Shown here piece by piece: positions 50,695 to 61,171 of a stretch of DNA of 64,000 bases. The stretch covers positions 1 through 64,000 of the forward strand of contig JAFXRC010000059.1 in NCBI GenBank assembly GCA_017526585.1. Direction: 5' to 3'. Position 1 is the stretch's first letter. Each line of letters begins with the position of its first letter. The stretch comes from Fibrobacter sp. (GTDB taxonomy: Bacteria; Fibrobacterota; Fibrobacteria; Fibrobacterales; Fibrobacteraceae). Both the position numbers and the translations under genes were made by a program. A model generated the notes under the pieces. It was not told the DNA's origin, did not search any database, and saw only the letters and a program-made list of their open reading frames with translations.

Positions 50695-51474
50695 TTACAT
50701 TTTCGAGATTTTGATTGTAAATTTATTCGTACTAGCGAAGGACACGGCGTCCTCCCATGTCGTTCCGGAATAGCCGTCCAGCGCATAGACCTCGACCGTC
50801 ATACTATAGACAGCCCCGTTGAACGCCCTGGATGCCCCCAGAGACCAAATTCCCGAACTAAATCCGATTACAATGTTTTCCCATCCATCCGATGCAATCT
50901 GAATTACAAATTGGTCCAGAGCCGCCGAGTTTTTCCCTATGTAGCTGGCCATTTCAGCCGTGCTGACGGTTCGGGCATCGCCAGTCCACGAAATAAGCGC
51001 CGGATGGCCGGTAAGCTTATCGAGATACGGATAGAGGTGTTCCTTTACGAGACGATCTATATCGCCACGCACGAACTGCTGCACGTTCTTGTCCAACGAA
51101 ACAAGTAGCAGCGAACCGTCCGTCAGGTCGTAATCAAAAGTAAGAGTGATGGTAGTATCTGCGGAGGACCTGGTAAACGTATAGGAATAATAATTGACGG
51201 AGGTTTCGACAATCTTACTTTCAAACCCCCGTTGGATCATGCCCTCCGTGAATTCGTTTAGGGTTGCCGCCGTCATGGAGGGAAGGTTATCCGCATCGCA
51301 ATATTGCGCTCCAGTCTCGTAGGTGAGCATGTCAGACCACCTGATATTCGATTCAGGCAAAATATCAGCAAGGGAACAGCGTTCCTCATCGGACCCAGTG
51401 GAGAAGCTTTCGCCACATGCGGCCATTATGCAGCACAGCACTGCCAAGGATATTACGGCATCGATTTTCTTCAT
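50695..51474 (-). CDS. Lipoprotein of unknown function
   Basis: 259 residues from ATG 51474 (AAGGAAC upstream). The signal peptide ends in a lipobox region CCIMAACGES, so the mature protein starts at a lipidated cysteine. The rest shows no family I know: YCDADNLPSMTAATLNEF, VNYYSYTFTRSSADTTITLTFDYD and LISWTGDARTVSTAEMASYIG. Beta-rich appearance in the middle. Separate from the pectin genes by an A+T-rich spacer. Confidence 0.65.
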   Translation of the reverse strand: MKKIDAVISLAVLCCIMAACGESFSTGSDEERCSLADILPESNIRWSDMLTYETGAQYCDADNLPSMTAATLNEFTEGMIQRGFESKIVETSVNYYSYTFTRSSADTTITLTFDYDLTDGSLLLVSLDKNVQQFVRGDIDRLVKEHLYPYLDKLTGHPALISWTGDARTVSTAEMASYIGKNSAALDQFVIQIASDGWENIVIGFSSGIWSLGASRAFNGAVYSMTVEVYALDGYSGTTWEDAVSFASTNKFTIKISKM

Positions 51475-51578
51475 AATCGGGTTCCTTATCTTTGTTAAAT
51501 ATATATAAATATTAAACAATAACAATCAACAAAGTGTTTTTTTTCTTATATTTTATCAAACACAACCAAGAGGTTCTT

Positions 51579-51887
51579 ATGAAAATACAGAAATTCACGG
51601 CAATCGCTATAGTACTTGGCTCCATAGCCCTTTTAACTGGCTGCATGGGCAAAGCCGCCGCCAGCTACTGGGATGGTAAAAAATTCAGCATTCTGGAAAG
51701 CCATTGGGGCGCACCCACGGAGACCAGACAGAACGACGACGGATCTACGACCGCCATTTTCCGCGCCGGTGACGACTGCACGGCGACATTCAATATGGAT
51801 GCCCAGGGAGTCATTCTGAACCACGACATCGTGGGCGGCTCGTGCAGCTACGATGCCTACAACCGCTTGTTGAACATCGAGCATTAG
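51579..51887 (+). CDS. Small lipoprotein
   Basis: 102 residues from ATG 51579, with AAGAGG six bases upstream. The signal peptide has lipobox LLTGC. The mature part (SYWDGKKFSILESHWGAPTETRQNDDGSTTAIFR) resembles small outer-membrane-assembly (SmpA/BamE-like) or 'lipoprotein of unknown function' folds in which a helix precedes 'GxPxxxxxxxDGxxxxxY/F'. That comparison is loose. Divergent from the lipoprotein gene to its left; just upstream of icd. Confidence 0.65.
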   Translation: MKIQKFTAIAIVLGSIALLTGCMGKAAASYWDGKKFSILESHWGAPTETRQNDDGSTTAIFRAGDDCTATFNMDAQGVILNHDIVGGSCSYDAYNRLLNIEH

Positions 51888-51896
51888 TCTCTGTAG

Positions 51897-54167
<2,271 letters not shown>

Positions 54168-54201
54168 AACACGCGCAGCAATAAGCAATATCCTATAACG
54201 C

Positions 54202-54230
54202 AAAAACTCGGAAGCACATTCCGAGTTTTT
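54202..54230. terminator. Bidirectional terminator between icd and the GGGP synthase gene
   Basis: AAAAACTCGGAA-GCAC-ATTCCGAGTTTTT; the stem's own A/T tails give a T-run on both strands between two convergent genes. Confidence 0.75.
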
Positions 54231-54272
54231 CTTTTTTTACAGGTCAGTCGCAACGAGGTATTACGAAGCTTT

Positions 54273-55028
54273 TCAGCCTTTCACATGGATGGCGGCGGCG
54301 AATTCCTTCAATAACGCCGGATCTTCCACCTTTTCCCAGAGAGTTCCGGTTACGATGATGTTCGCACCGGCCGCCACGCGAATCGCCGCGGTCTGCGGAT
54401 CCTTAATGCCACCGCCAGTAATGATGGTCATCTCGGTCGCCTTGCGGGTATAGGCGATGTGTTCCACCGGCACCGGTTCTTCAGCACCACTGCCCGCTTC
54501 CAGGTACACATAGCGCATGCCCATAAGTTCTGCCGCAATAGAATTCACCATACTGAGCTTAGGCTTGTTGGCGGGCACCGGCATCGTACCGCTAATGTAT
54601 TCCACCGTCGTGCGTTTGCCGCTGTTAATCAGCTGATACGCCGTCGGAATCGCTTCCATATTCAAGGCACGCACCAAGGCGCCACCGCGAACTTGTTCAT
54701 CGATCAGGTAATTCGGGTTACGACCGCTAACAAGTGTCATAAAGAGCATCGCATCGAAACCAGGCACCACCTGCGAAGCTCCACCTGGGAACAACACCAC
54801 AGGCAAATCCACATTCGCCTTAAGTGCCGCCACCTGCTTAGGCAACGTAAAGTTACCCAGGTAAGAACCGCCCACCAAAAGGAGGTCGGCACCGTTTTCG
54901 GCAGCCATCGCACCAGCCTTCACAAAGGCGGCTTCGTCCGATGTATCGGGGTCCAGCAACACGGCAAAAAGCGCACCGCGTTTCTCGATTTCAGCATTCA
55001 GGCGAAGTTCGGTTTTTCCTAGTTTCAT
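54273..55028 (-). CDS. Geranylgeranylglyceryl phosphate synthase family protein (GGGPS/PcrB-like)
   Basis: 251 residues, TIM-barrel prenyltransferase. VLLDPDTSDEAAF near residue 24, LLVGGSYLGN, PVVLFPGGASQV, YVYLEAGSGAEEPVP and TIITGGGIKDPQ are family motifs for binding glycerol-1-phosphate and the prenyl diphosphate. It joins a C20-C35 prenyl chain to sn-glycerol-1-phosphate. Members are known in archaea, Firmicutes (PcrB, heptaprenyl) and Bacteroidota/Fibrobacterota. The chain length and the fate of the product are unknown. It stands alone between terminators. Confidence 0.92.
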   Translation of the reverse strand: MKLGKTELRLNAEIEKRGALFAVLLDPDTSDEAAFVKAGAMAAENGADLLLVGGSYLGNFTLPKQVAALKANVDLPVVLFPGGASQVVPGFDAMLFMTLVSGRNPNYLIDEQVRGGALVRALNMEAIPTAYQLINSGKRTTVEYISGTMPVPANKPKLSMVNSIAAELMGMRYVYLEAGSGAEEPVPVEHIAYTRKATEMTIITGGGIKDPQTAAIRVAAGANIIVTGTLWEKVEDPALLKEFAAAIHVKG

Positions 55029-55075
55029 AAAAAATCCTTTTTGACGCCAAGGGCGCTAGACAAGTTAAAGATACA

Positions 55076-55210
55076 TTATTTAAGGGTCATGAGGTAGAAA
55101 AAACAAAAAGAAGGCGGGCCAAAGCCCACCTTCTCGTTCACCTCCTGTTCTCCGAACCCCAAATTCAGCTGCACCGGCTTGTAATTCTTGCCATTTCGAG
55201 AGTCCGTCAT
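55076..55210 (-). pseudogene. Relic of an F. succinogenes major paralogous (FISUMP) domain
   Basis: A 44-residue frame starting MTDSRNGKNYKPVQL. The family block usually reads (F/L)TDSRDGKTYKTVKIG..., so this looks like the start of such a domain that decays after about 15 residues. Its 3' half contains a hairpin, GAAGGCGGGC...GCCCACCTTC, with T-rich tail on the minus strand (55103-55131), a likely terminator. The rest of 55029-55346 is A+T-rich without a gene. Confidence 0.4.
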
Positions 55211-55346
55211 CGTTCCAAATCTATGATTAACATTTACTTGATTCGCTTTACGGAAGGTTAAATTCCATACATTCGACCCGAATCTTTTCTACAATAAAAT
55301 TTAAAATTTACCCGCAAGCACTTTGAATTCTATTTAAATTTAATGC

Positions 55347-56477
55347 ATGAACCTTTACACGAAAGTAGACACCCCCGCTGCAAATTTTAATATCGACTAC
55401 ACAAGCCGCCTGGTATTCATCGGTTCCTGCTTTGCAGACAACATTTCGGCTCAGTTCGCGGAACGCAAATTTCATGTTCTCGCCAATCCGTTCGGAACGG
55501 TTTACAACCCGGTTTCTTTGGAGAGTCAAATCAAGGCTATCACCGACGGAAAAGTTTTCGGAGAAAACGATGTCTTTAAGGACGAGCGCTGCGATGGACT
55601 TTGGCACAGCTGGGACGCGCACAGTTCACTATCGGCGCACACTCGCGAAGAGTGCATCGACAAGCTGAACGCCGCGACAAAGCAAGCCCGCTTTTTTTTG
55701 CAGAAGGCAAGCGTCGTATTCGTCACATTCGGCACCGCATTTGTCTATTCGCTAAAGAACTCTGGCGATTGCAACGGCAACACGCCCGAAAGAGTCGTCG
55801 CGAACTGCCACCGGCAAGACCCGAACCTGTTCACACGTCGAATGATTTCGGTCGACGAAGCCGTCCTTGCAACGAACGAAATTGTCGCCAGCATACGCCA
55901 ACTGAATCCACACGCACGCATCGTCTTCACCGTATCGCCGCTGCGACACATGAGCGACGGCACCCACAACAACACTCTTTCGAAGGCGACATTACAACTC
56001 GCCATAAACGAAACCGAGAAACGCGGAGCAAAGATTGCCGCGCCTTCGGCTCGCAATGACGTCGTAAGTCAAGCAAGCGCGGGAGTATACTCACGCATTT
56101 GCGAGACGCAACAGTCATGCGCTCCGCGCAATGACGTCGTAAGTCAAGCAAGCGCGGGTGTTCACGGCGATCCATTCTCAGTAAGTTATTTCCCGAGCTA
56201 CGAAATCGTGATGGACGAGTTGCGCGACTACCGTTTTTACGACAGCGATATGGTTCATTTGTCTAAAACAGCAGAAGACTACATTTTCGAACGCATGGTC
56301 GAAACCTACTGCGACGACATTGTTCGCAAAAACATCGCCAAAGTAGAAAAATTCATGAAGATGGCGAACCACAGAATCGTGGACGCCAACTCCCCCGTCA
56401 CGCAAGAATTCAGGCAAAAATTGGCAATACAAGCAAAAGAACTTGAAAAACAGATTCCTGGGCTTAATTTAGCCTAA
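55347..56477 (+). CDS. GSCFA domain protein with two in-frame repeat insertions
   Basis: 376 residues. VFIGSCFADNISAQF near residue 28 gives the GSCFA name; NPFGTVYNPVSL, HSSLSAHTREECIDKL, LGTAFVY-like FGTAFVYSLKNSG and FTVSPLRHMSDG continue the SGNH-hydrolase-like family common in Bacteroidota. Its role is unknown. Residues ~231-278 do not belong to the family: they include NDVVSQASAGV twice and correspond to 56036-56179, with 32-bp direct repeats at 56053-56084 and 56127-56158 of the GTCATTGCGAG type. The family sequence resumes at YFPSYEIVMDELRDYRFY, so the frame was kept. A -10-like TAAATT lies 7 nt before the ATG. Confidence 0.88.
   Translation: MNLYTKVDTPAANFNIDYTSRLVFIGSCFADNISAQFAERKFHVLANPFGTVYNPVSLESQIKAITDGKVFGENDVFKDERCDGLWHSWDAHSSLSAHTREECIDKLNAATKQARFFLQKASVVFVTFGTAFVYSLKNSGDCNGNTPERVVANCHRQDPNLFTRRMISVDEAVLATNEIVASIRQLNPHARIVFTVSPLRHMSDGTHNNTLSKATLQLAINETEKRGAKIAAPSARNDVVSQASAGVYSRICETQQSCAPRNDVVSQASAGVHGDPFSVSYFPSYEIVMDELRDYRFYDSDMVHLSKTAEDYIFERMVETYCDDIVRKNIAKVEKFMKMANHRIVDANSPVTQEFRQKLAIQAKELEKQIPGLNLA
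56036..56179 (+). repeat. Palindromic-repeat insertion inside the GSCFA gene
   Basis: About 144 bp (48 codons). CGCCTTCGGCTCGCAATGACG matches the intergenic repeat at 48661-48681; a second, slightly different copy (GCGCTCCGCGCAATGACG) and a 32-bp direct repeat follow. All three codon positions remain open. Confidence 0.7.
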
Positions 56478-56513
56478 AAAACGAAATTTTTAGTTTCGCT
56501 TTATTTACATATT

Positions 56514-56543
56514 TTGCGGCTATTTTTATTTATTTTATAATTG
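56514..56543 (+). promoter_or_regulatory. Promoter of the xylanase gene
   Basis: TTGCGG (56514-56519), 16-bp spacer, TATAATTG (56536-56543), about 30 nt before the Shine-Dalgarno and ATG. Confidence 0.5.
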
Positions 56544-56577
56544 GATTGGTTTGTGTTAGGGAAAAGAGGAGTATTAA

Positions 56578-57942
56578 ATGAAGATAACTCGTTCCCTTTC
56601 GGGTGTTGCGCTCAGCGCAGCCCTTCTTGGCGTTGGATTTTCAAACGCCTTTGCTGAAGAAGAAACCCTCAGGTCACTCGCAGATAAAAACAATATCTAC
56701 ATCGGCGCCATTCTGAATTCGCAGTGGTTCGGCGGCGGCCTCCCCGGAAACTACGAACAAATTCACAAGACGCAATTTAACATCGTCGTTGCCGAAAACG
56801 AGATGAAGTTCGATGCGACAGAACCGAGCGAAGGTCAGTTCAATTACAACAACGGCGACAAGATGGTCAAGTACGCTCAACAAAACGGTATGCGCGTCCG
56901 CGGACATGCACTTGCCTGGCACAGCCAGGTTCCGGGTTGGGTGAACCAGAAGTACGGCGGCAACAAAAAAGAACTTCTCAGAGTCCTCAAGAACCACATC
57001 GAAAAGGTTGTTGGTCACTGGAAGGGCCAAGTCGCCGAATGGGACGTGGTGAACGAAGCCATTAGCAACAACGAACCCCAATGGCGTACCGGCTCCGTGT
57101 GGTACCAGGGTATCGGTCCTGAATTCATTGACTCCGCCTTCGTGTGGGCACACGCTGTGGACCCGGATGCAGAACTCTGCTACAACGACTACAACCTGGA
57201 ACAGGGCGTAAACCCGAAGGCCAAGGCAGGCTTCTTGCTGGAACAGGTGAAGCGCTGGGTCGCAAACGGCATTCCTATTCATTGCGTGGGTTCCCAGACG
57301 CACGTGGAAGACACCACGACCGACAAGCACTTTATCGGTTCGCCGGACAGTCTCCGTTCCCTTGCCAAGGAACTTGCAAAGCTGAACGTCAAGCTGAAAA
57401 TCACCGAACTTGATATCGGATTCAAGAGCGGTATCAATGTCAGCAAGAGCGATCTTGAACGTCAGGGACAGACCTTCCGTCAGTACCTGGACATTGTGCT
57501 CGAAGAACCGAATGCAGACACCTACCTGATTTGGGGCGTGTCCGATAAGTGGAGCTGGCTTGGCGGCCTGAACAGGCAAAAGGGCCTGATCTACGACGAC
57601 AACCTGCAACCCAAACCGGCTTTCGACAGCATCTTGGTGAGACTCCAGACGTATGAACCGCCTCAAGACTCATCCGACAAGGATTCCACCGAGAAGGACT
57701 CTACCGACGCATTCAAGGCTATCGCTGGCTTGACAAGCCTTTCGATACACCTCTCTGGGCGCACACTCTCTATCGCAGGCGCCACCGCCACGAAGGTCGA
57801 AATCTTCGACATGCAGGGTCGCCCGGTATTCAGCGCCAAGAACGTGAAGGGCTCTGTCGACTTGAAGGTCACTGAAGGACTCTACATAGTGCGCGTGCGC
57901 GAAGGCTCCGTAAGCCTCACCAAGAGAATCGCCATTCACTAG
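56578..57942 (+). CDS. Endo-1,4-beta-xylanase, GH10, secreted, with C-terminal sorting-type domain
   Basis: 454 residues with a signal peptide ending in FSNAFA. The GH10 barrel (~30-355) shows FNIVVAENEMKFDATEP, GHALAWHSQVPGWV, WDVVNEA with acid/base Glu160, and KITELDIGF with nucleophile Glu277; WGVSDKWSWL follows. It cleaves xylan. A short Ser/Asp/Thr linker (SSDKDSTEKDSTD) leads to an Ig-like C-terminal region (VEIFDMQGRPVF... GLYIVRVREG) shared with other secreted proteins here. AGAGGAG precedes the ATG. It stands alone with its own promoter and a terminator at 57991. Confidence 0.95.
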   Translation: MKITRSLSGVALSAALLGVGFSNAFAEEETLRSLADKNNIYIGAILNSQWFGGGLPGNYEQIHKTQFNIVVAENEMKFDATEPSEGQFNYNNGDKMVKYAQQNGMRVRGHALAWHSQVPGWVNQKYGGNKKELLRVLKNHIEKVVGHWKGQVAEWDVVNEAISNNEPQWRTGSVWYQGIGPEFIDSAFVWAHAVDPDAELCYNDYNLEQGVNPKAKAGFLLEQVKRWVANGIPIHCVGSQTHVEDTTTDKHFIGSPDSLRSLAKELAKLNVKLKITELDIGFKSGINVSKSDLERQGQTFRQYLDIVLEEPNADTYLIWGVSDKWSWLGGLNRQKGLIYDDNLQPKPAFDSILVRLQTYEPPQDSSDKDSTEKDSTDAFKAIAGLTSLSIHLSGRTLSIAGATATKVEIFDMQGRPVFSAKNVKGSVDLKVTEGLYIVRVREGSVSLTKRIAIH

Positions 57943-57990
57943 GTTCTGAGTTCTACTCAAACCACCGACCGCAAAGTTATCATACAAAAA

Positions 57991-58015
57991 AAAGGCTGCG
58001 TTTTACCGCAGCCTT
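57991..58015. terminator. Bidirectional terminator between the xylanase gene and alaS
   Basis: AAAGGCTGCG-TTTTAC-CGCAGCCTTT; T8 follows on the minus strand and TTTCTTA on the plus strand. Confidence 0.7.
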
Positions 58016-58029
58016 TCTTAAATGTTTTA

Positions 58030-58120
58030 GATCCTTCGACTTCGTGCTATGCACTTCTCCACAAAGTGGATAACTCAACTTTAGAACTAAAGTTCTTAGT
58101 TTCGTATAGCTCAGGATGAC
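58030..58120. repeat. Dispersed repeat, GATCCTTCGACT...CTCAGGATGAC type (long form)
   Basis: Ends as at 33977-34010, with an interior that includes the inverted pair AACTTTAGAAC/TAAAGTTC. It fills the space between the terminator and the alaS stop. Confidence 0.6.
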
Positions 58121-58147
58121 ACGGACTGTTATGCGCCACGCTTAGGG

Positions 58148-60793
58148 CTATGCGCCGAGCTTCGCTCTGATCCAGTTGTTCGCGTTGGCGATAGCACCGG
58201 CAATTTTGTCGACTTCCTTGGTGCCGGCCTGAGCGCGGTCCGGGCGTCCACCGCCGCGGCCACCGCAAGCAGCGGCGAGGTCCTTGACGAGGTCGCCGGC
58301 CTTGATGCCCTTGGCCTGAACGTTCTTGCCGACCATCACGGCGATGCTACCGGAACCGTTGTCCTTGTTTGCAATCACAGCAACGCTATCGGTATCGAGC
58401 TTGTTCTGAACGCCGTCGAGCAAGTTCTTGTACTTTTCATCCGGCAAAGAAAGTTCGCGAACGTAGAGGTTCACGCCAGCCACGTTGATACCGCCGTTCA
58501 AGAGTTCGGCAGCAGCGAGGGTCGCAAGTTCGAGCTTCACGGACTGCAGGCTCTTTTCCAAGTTCTGCGTCTTGGCGAAGGACTGCTGAATGCGATCGAG
58601 AACTTCGGCGTCCTTACAACGGAGCTGTTCGCGGAGAGCCGTGAGAATCTGCGTACCGGCGCGGAGCAGCGAGAGAGCGCCACGGCCAGAAACGGCTTCG
58701 ATACGGCGCACGCCAGCGCTCACACTGGATTCGCTGATAATCTTCACCATGCCGATGTTACCGGTGTTCTGCACATGCAAACCACCGCAGAGTTCCTTGG
58801 AGAATTCTTCGTTTGCACAGCCCATCTTCACGACGCGGACTTCGTCGCCATACTTTTCGCCGAACAGTGCCATGGCACCGCTGGCCTTGGCTTCGTCAAC
58901 GCCCATCACCTGGGTGTTGACCGGCAGGCATTCCATCACCTTCGCGTTCACGATGTCTTCCACCTTCTGGATTTCTTCAGCGGTCATCGCGTTGAAGTGG
59001 CTGAAGTCAAAGCGGAGGAGTTCGTTCGAAACGAAGCTACCCTGCTGCTGCACGTGAGTACCGAGCACCTGGCGAAGAGCGGCCTGGAGCAAGTGCGTTG
59101 CGGAGTGGTTCTTGCGAATGTCGTTACGGCGGTCGTTGTCGACGGTAGCCATGAACACGGCTCCCATCGTCGTTTCGTTGGCCGTACCCTTCTTCACCTT
59201 ACCGCGGCAGAGGGCGGTATCGTTCACCTTCACGGTGTCGAACACGTCAATTTCGAGGTCGCCAGAAACGAGCGTACCCTTATCGCCAACCTGGCCACCC
59301 ATTTCGGCATAGAACGGAGAAGTTTCGAGCACGATGCTGAGCACGCCCTTGTCTTCGCGCCAGCGGACAACCTTCGTTTCGCAAGCGGAAAGTTCATAGC
59401 CCACGAACTTGGTGCTTTCTTCGCTGTACTGCGTCCAGCCTTCGGTACCCATCGTGTTGATGCCCTGCTTCATGTTGGCGCGGGCGCGGGCCTTCTGTTC
59501 TTCCATACACTTGTTGTAGCCTTCTTCGTCAATCGTAAGGCCCTTTTCTTCGGCGAGAATACCGGTGAGGTCCGGCGGGAATCCGTAGGTATCGTAAAGC
59601 AGGAACACCTTGTCGCCCGGCACGGCCTTTGCGTCGCCGAGTTCAGCCACGATGCCGGCAAAGCGTTCGAGGCCGGCATCGAGCGTGCGGATAAAGCTTT
59701 CTTCTTCGCTCTTGATTACGCTAGCAACGAATTCCTTGCGTTCGCGGATTTCTGGGAAGGCATCGCCCATCGTGTCGGCAAGCACCTGCACGAGCTGGCA
59801 AATGAACGGTTTCTTCTGGCCAAGCAGGCGGGCAAAGCGGCTGGCGCGGCGAAGAATGCGACGGAGCACGTAGCCACGGCCTTCGTTGCTCGGCAAAGCG
59901 CCATCGGCAATAGCGAAGGAAATCGCGCGGATGTGGTCGGCAATCACGCGGTGCGGAGTACCGGCTTCGCCATCGTTGTACGGAACGCCACTGAGTTCAG
60001 CAATCTTTGCGATAATCGGGGTGAACACGTCGGTGTCGTAGTTGCTGGTCTTGCCCTGAAGAATAGCGCAGATACGTTCGAACCCCATACCGGTATCGAC
60101 ATTCTTTGCCTTCAGCGGAATGAGGCTGCCATCGCTCACGCGTTCGTACTGCATGAACACGTTGTTCCAGATTTCGATGTAGCGGTCGTTTTCGCCGTTC
60201 ACGCCCTTGATGGGGTCCTTGAACGTTTCGGCCTGCGTAGCGAGGTCGCCGCGGTCGTAATGGATTTCGGAGCAGGGGCCGCACGGGCCGGTGTCGCCCA
60301 TTTCCCAGAAGTTGCTGTGGGCGTCAAAGCGCATGATGCGGTCATCCGGGAGGCCGGACACGTCCTTCCAAATCTGCCAAGCTTCGTCATCGTCCTGATA
60401 CACGGTCGCGAACAGGCGTTCCTTCGGGAGTTTCCACACCTCGGTCAAAAGTTCCCAGGCCCAGGCGATGGCTTCTTTCTTGTAGTAGTCGCCGAAGCTC
60501 CAGTTACCGAGCATTTCGAAGAAGGTGTGGTGGTAGTTGTCGCGGCCCACCACGTCGAGGTCGTTGTGCTTACCGGAAACGCGGAGGCACTTCTGGCTGT
60601 TGCATACGCGCTTCCAACCCTTCGGATTGTCGCCCAGGAAGATAGCCTTGAACTGGTTCATGCCCGCGTTCGTGAACATGAGCGTCGGGTCGTCATGGGG
60701 AACCACCGGCGAAGAACGCACAAAGAGGTGGCCCTTGGATTCAAAGAACTTGATGAAAGATTCGCGCACCTGCGCAGAAGTCATAGTAGGCAT
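58148..60793 (-). CDS. alaS: Alanine--tRNA ligase
   Basis: 881 residues, full length. Catalytic N-terminus: VRESFIKFFESKGHLFVRSSP, DPTLMFTNAGMNQFK, CLRVSGKHNDLDVVGRD, TFFEMLGNWSFGDYYK. Editing domain: NHSATHLLQAALRQVLG and CGGLHVQNTGNIG with zinc-binding His and Cys residues (the common form is CGGTHV, so Leu replaces Thr). C-terminus: GGRGGGRPDRAQAG. It charges tRNA-Ala and hydrolyses mischarged Ser/Gly. AGGGA lies 7 nt before the ATG. A TATCTTTA -10-like box lies about 45 nt upstream. Confidence 0.98.
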   Translation of the reverse strand: MPTMTSAQVRESFIKFFESKGHLFVRSSPVVPHDDPTLMFTNAGMNQFKAIFLGDNPKGWKRVCNSQKCLRVSGKHNDLDVVGRDNYHHTFFEMLGNWSFGDYYKKEAIAWAWELLTEVWKLPKERLFATVYQDDDEAWQIWKDVSGLPDDRIMRFDAHSNFWEMGDTGPCGPCSEIHYDRGDLATQAETFKDPIKGVNGENDRYIEIWNNVFMQYERVSDGSLIPLKAKNVDTGMGFERICAILQGKTSNYDTDVFTPIIAKIAELSGVPYNDGEAGTPHRVIADHIRAISFAIADGALPSNEGRGYVLRRILRRASRFARLLGQKKPFICQLVQVLADTMGDAFPEIRERKEFVASVIKSEEESFIRTLDAGLERFAGIVAELGDAKAVPGDKVFLLYDTYGFPPDLTGILAEEKGLTIDEEGYNKCMEEQKARARANMKQGINTMGTEGWTQYSEESTKFVGYELSACETKVVRWREDKGVLSIVLETSPFYAEMGGQVGDKGTLVSGDLEIDVFDTVKVNDTALCRGKVKKGTANETTMGAVFMATVDNDRRNDIRKNHSATHLLQAALRQVLGTHVQQQGSFVSNELLRFDFSHFNAMTAEEIQKVEDIVNAKVMECLPVNTQVMGVDEAKASGAMALFGEKYGDEVRVVKMGCANEEFSKELCGGLHVQNTGNIGMVKIISESSVSAGVRRIEAVSGRGALSLLRAGTQILTALREQLRCKDAEVLDRIQQSFAKTQNLEKSLQSVKLELATLAAAELLNGGINVAGVNLYVRELSLPDEKYKNLLDGVQNKLDTDSVAVIANKDNGSGSIAVMVGKNVQAKGIKAGDLVKDLAAACGGRGGGRPDRAQAGTKEVDKIAGAIANANNWIRAKLGA

Positions 60794-60834
60794 AATGTGT
60801 CCCTTTTATTTTTCGGGCGTAAAGATAGAAATTT

Positions 60835-60960
60835 ATCAGTCCCTAAAGGGGAAAGCCTTCCCCTCGCTTCTGCCCTGCGGGCATACGCTACCCTTTCTAA
60901 CGGGCGCTCGCCGCCATGAGCCTGCCCCGGACTTGTTCCGGGGTAACGCCCCGTCAAGGA
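60835..60960. repeat. G+C-rich palindromic stretch between alaS and pflB
   Basis: GGGGAAAGCCTTCCCC and CCCCGGACTTGTTCCGGGG are hairpins. A related GGGGGAAGCATCCCCC lies at 23007-23022, so this appears to be another short dispersed repeat. No gene is seen in 60794-61171 apart from the pflB promoter. Confidence 0.4.
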
Positions 60961-61060
60961 AGACCTAACTCGTTGTCAGGCGTAGAATTAGAGTCTTTAC
61001 AAAAAACATAATCTGTAAAACGAAGCGCAAAGAAAGCAAAATATAGTCCCCAAAATCCCT

Positions 61061-61090
61061 TTGGGCGTCCTTCCTTATTTTCTATATTGA
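61061..61090 (+). promoter_or_regulatory. Promoter of pflB
   Basis: TTGGGC (61061-61066), 16-bp spacer ending TTTTC, TATATTGA (61083-61090). Leader of about 75 nt with AAGGA six bases before the ATG. Confidence 0.55.
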
Positions 61091-61171
61091 GTCCCAAACA
61101 AAAATCAACAAAACGAAAGACTCGGCCGCCCAAATTTATGGCGTTGGAAAGCCGAGCAAAGAAGGAAAAAC

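Noticed and set aside
50523..50786. 87-codon minus-strand frame after the lipoprotein gene
   Set aside because: It overlaps the lipoprotein's 3' end and runs into A+T-rich spacer with no start signal.
55103..55131. Hairpin considered as a riboswitch or small RNA
   Set aside because: A simple stem-loop with a T-rich tail explains it as a terminator; no conserved RNA core is visible.
58775..60919. 714-codon plus-strand frame
   Set aside because: Antisense of alaS, which is full length and has all its motifs.
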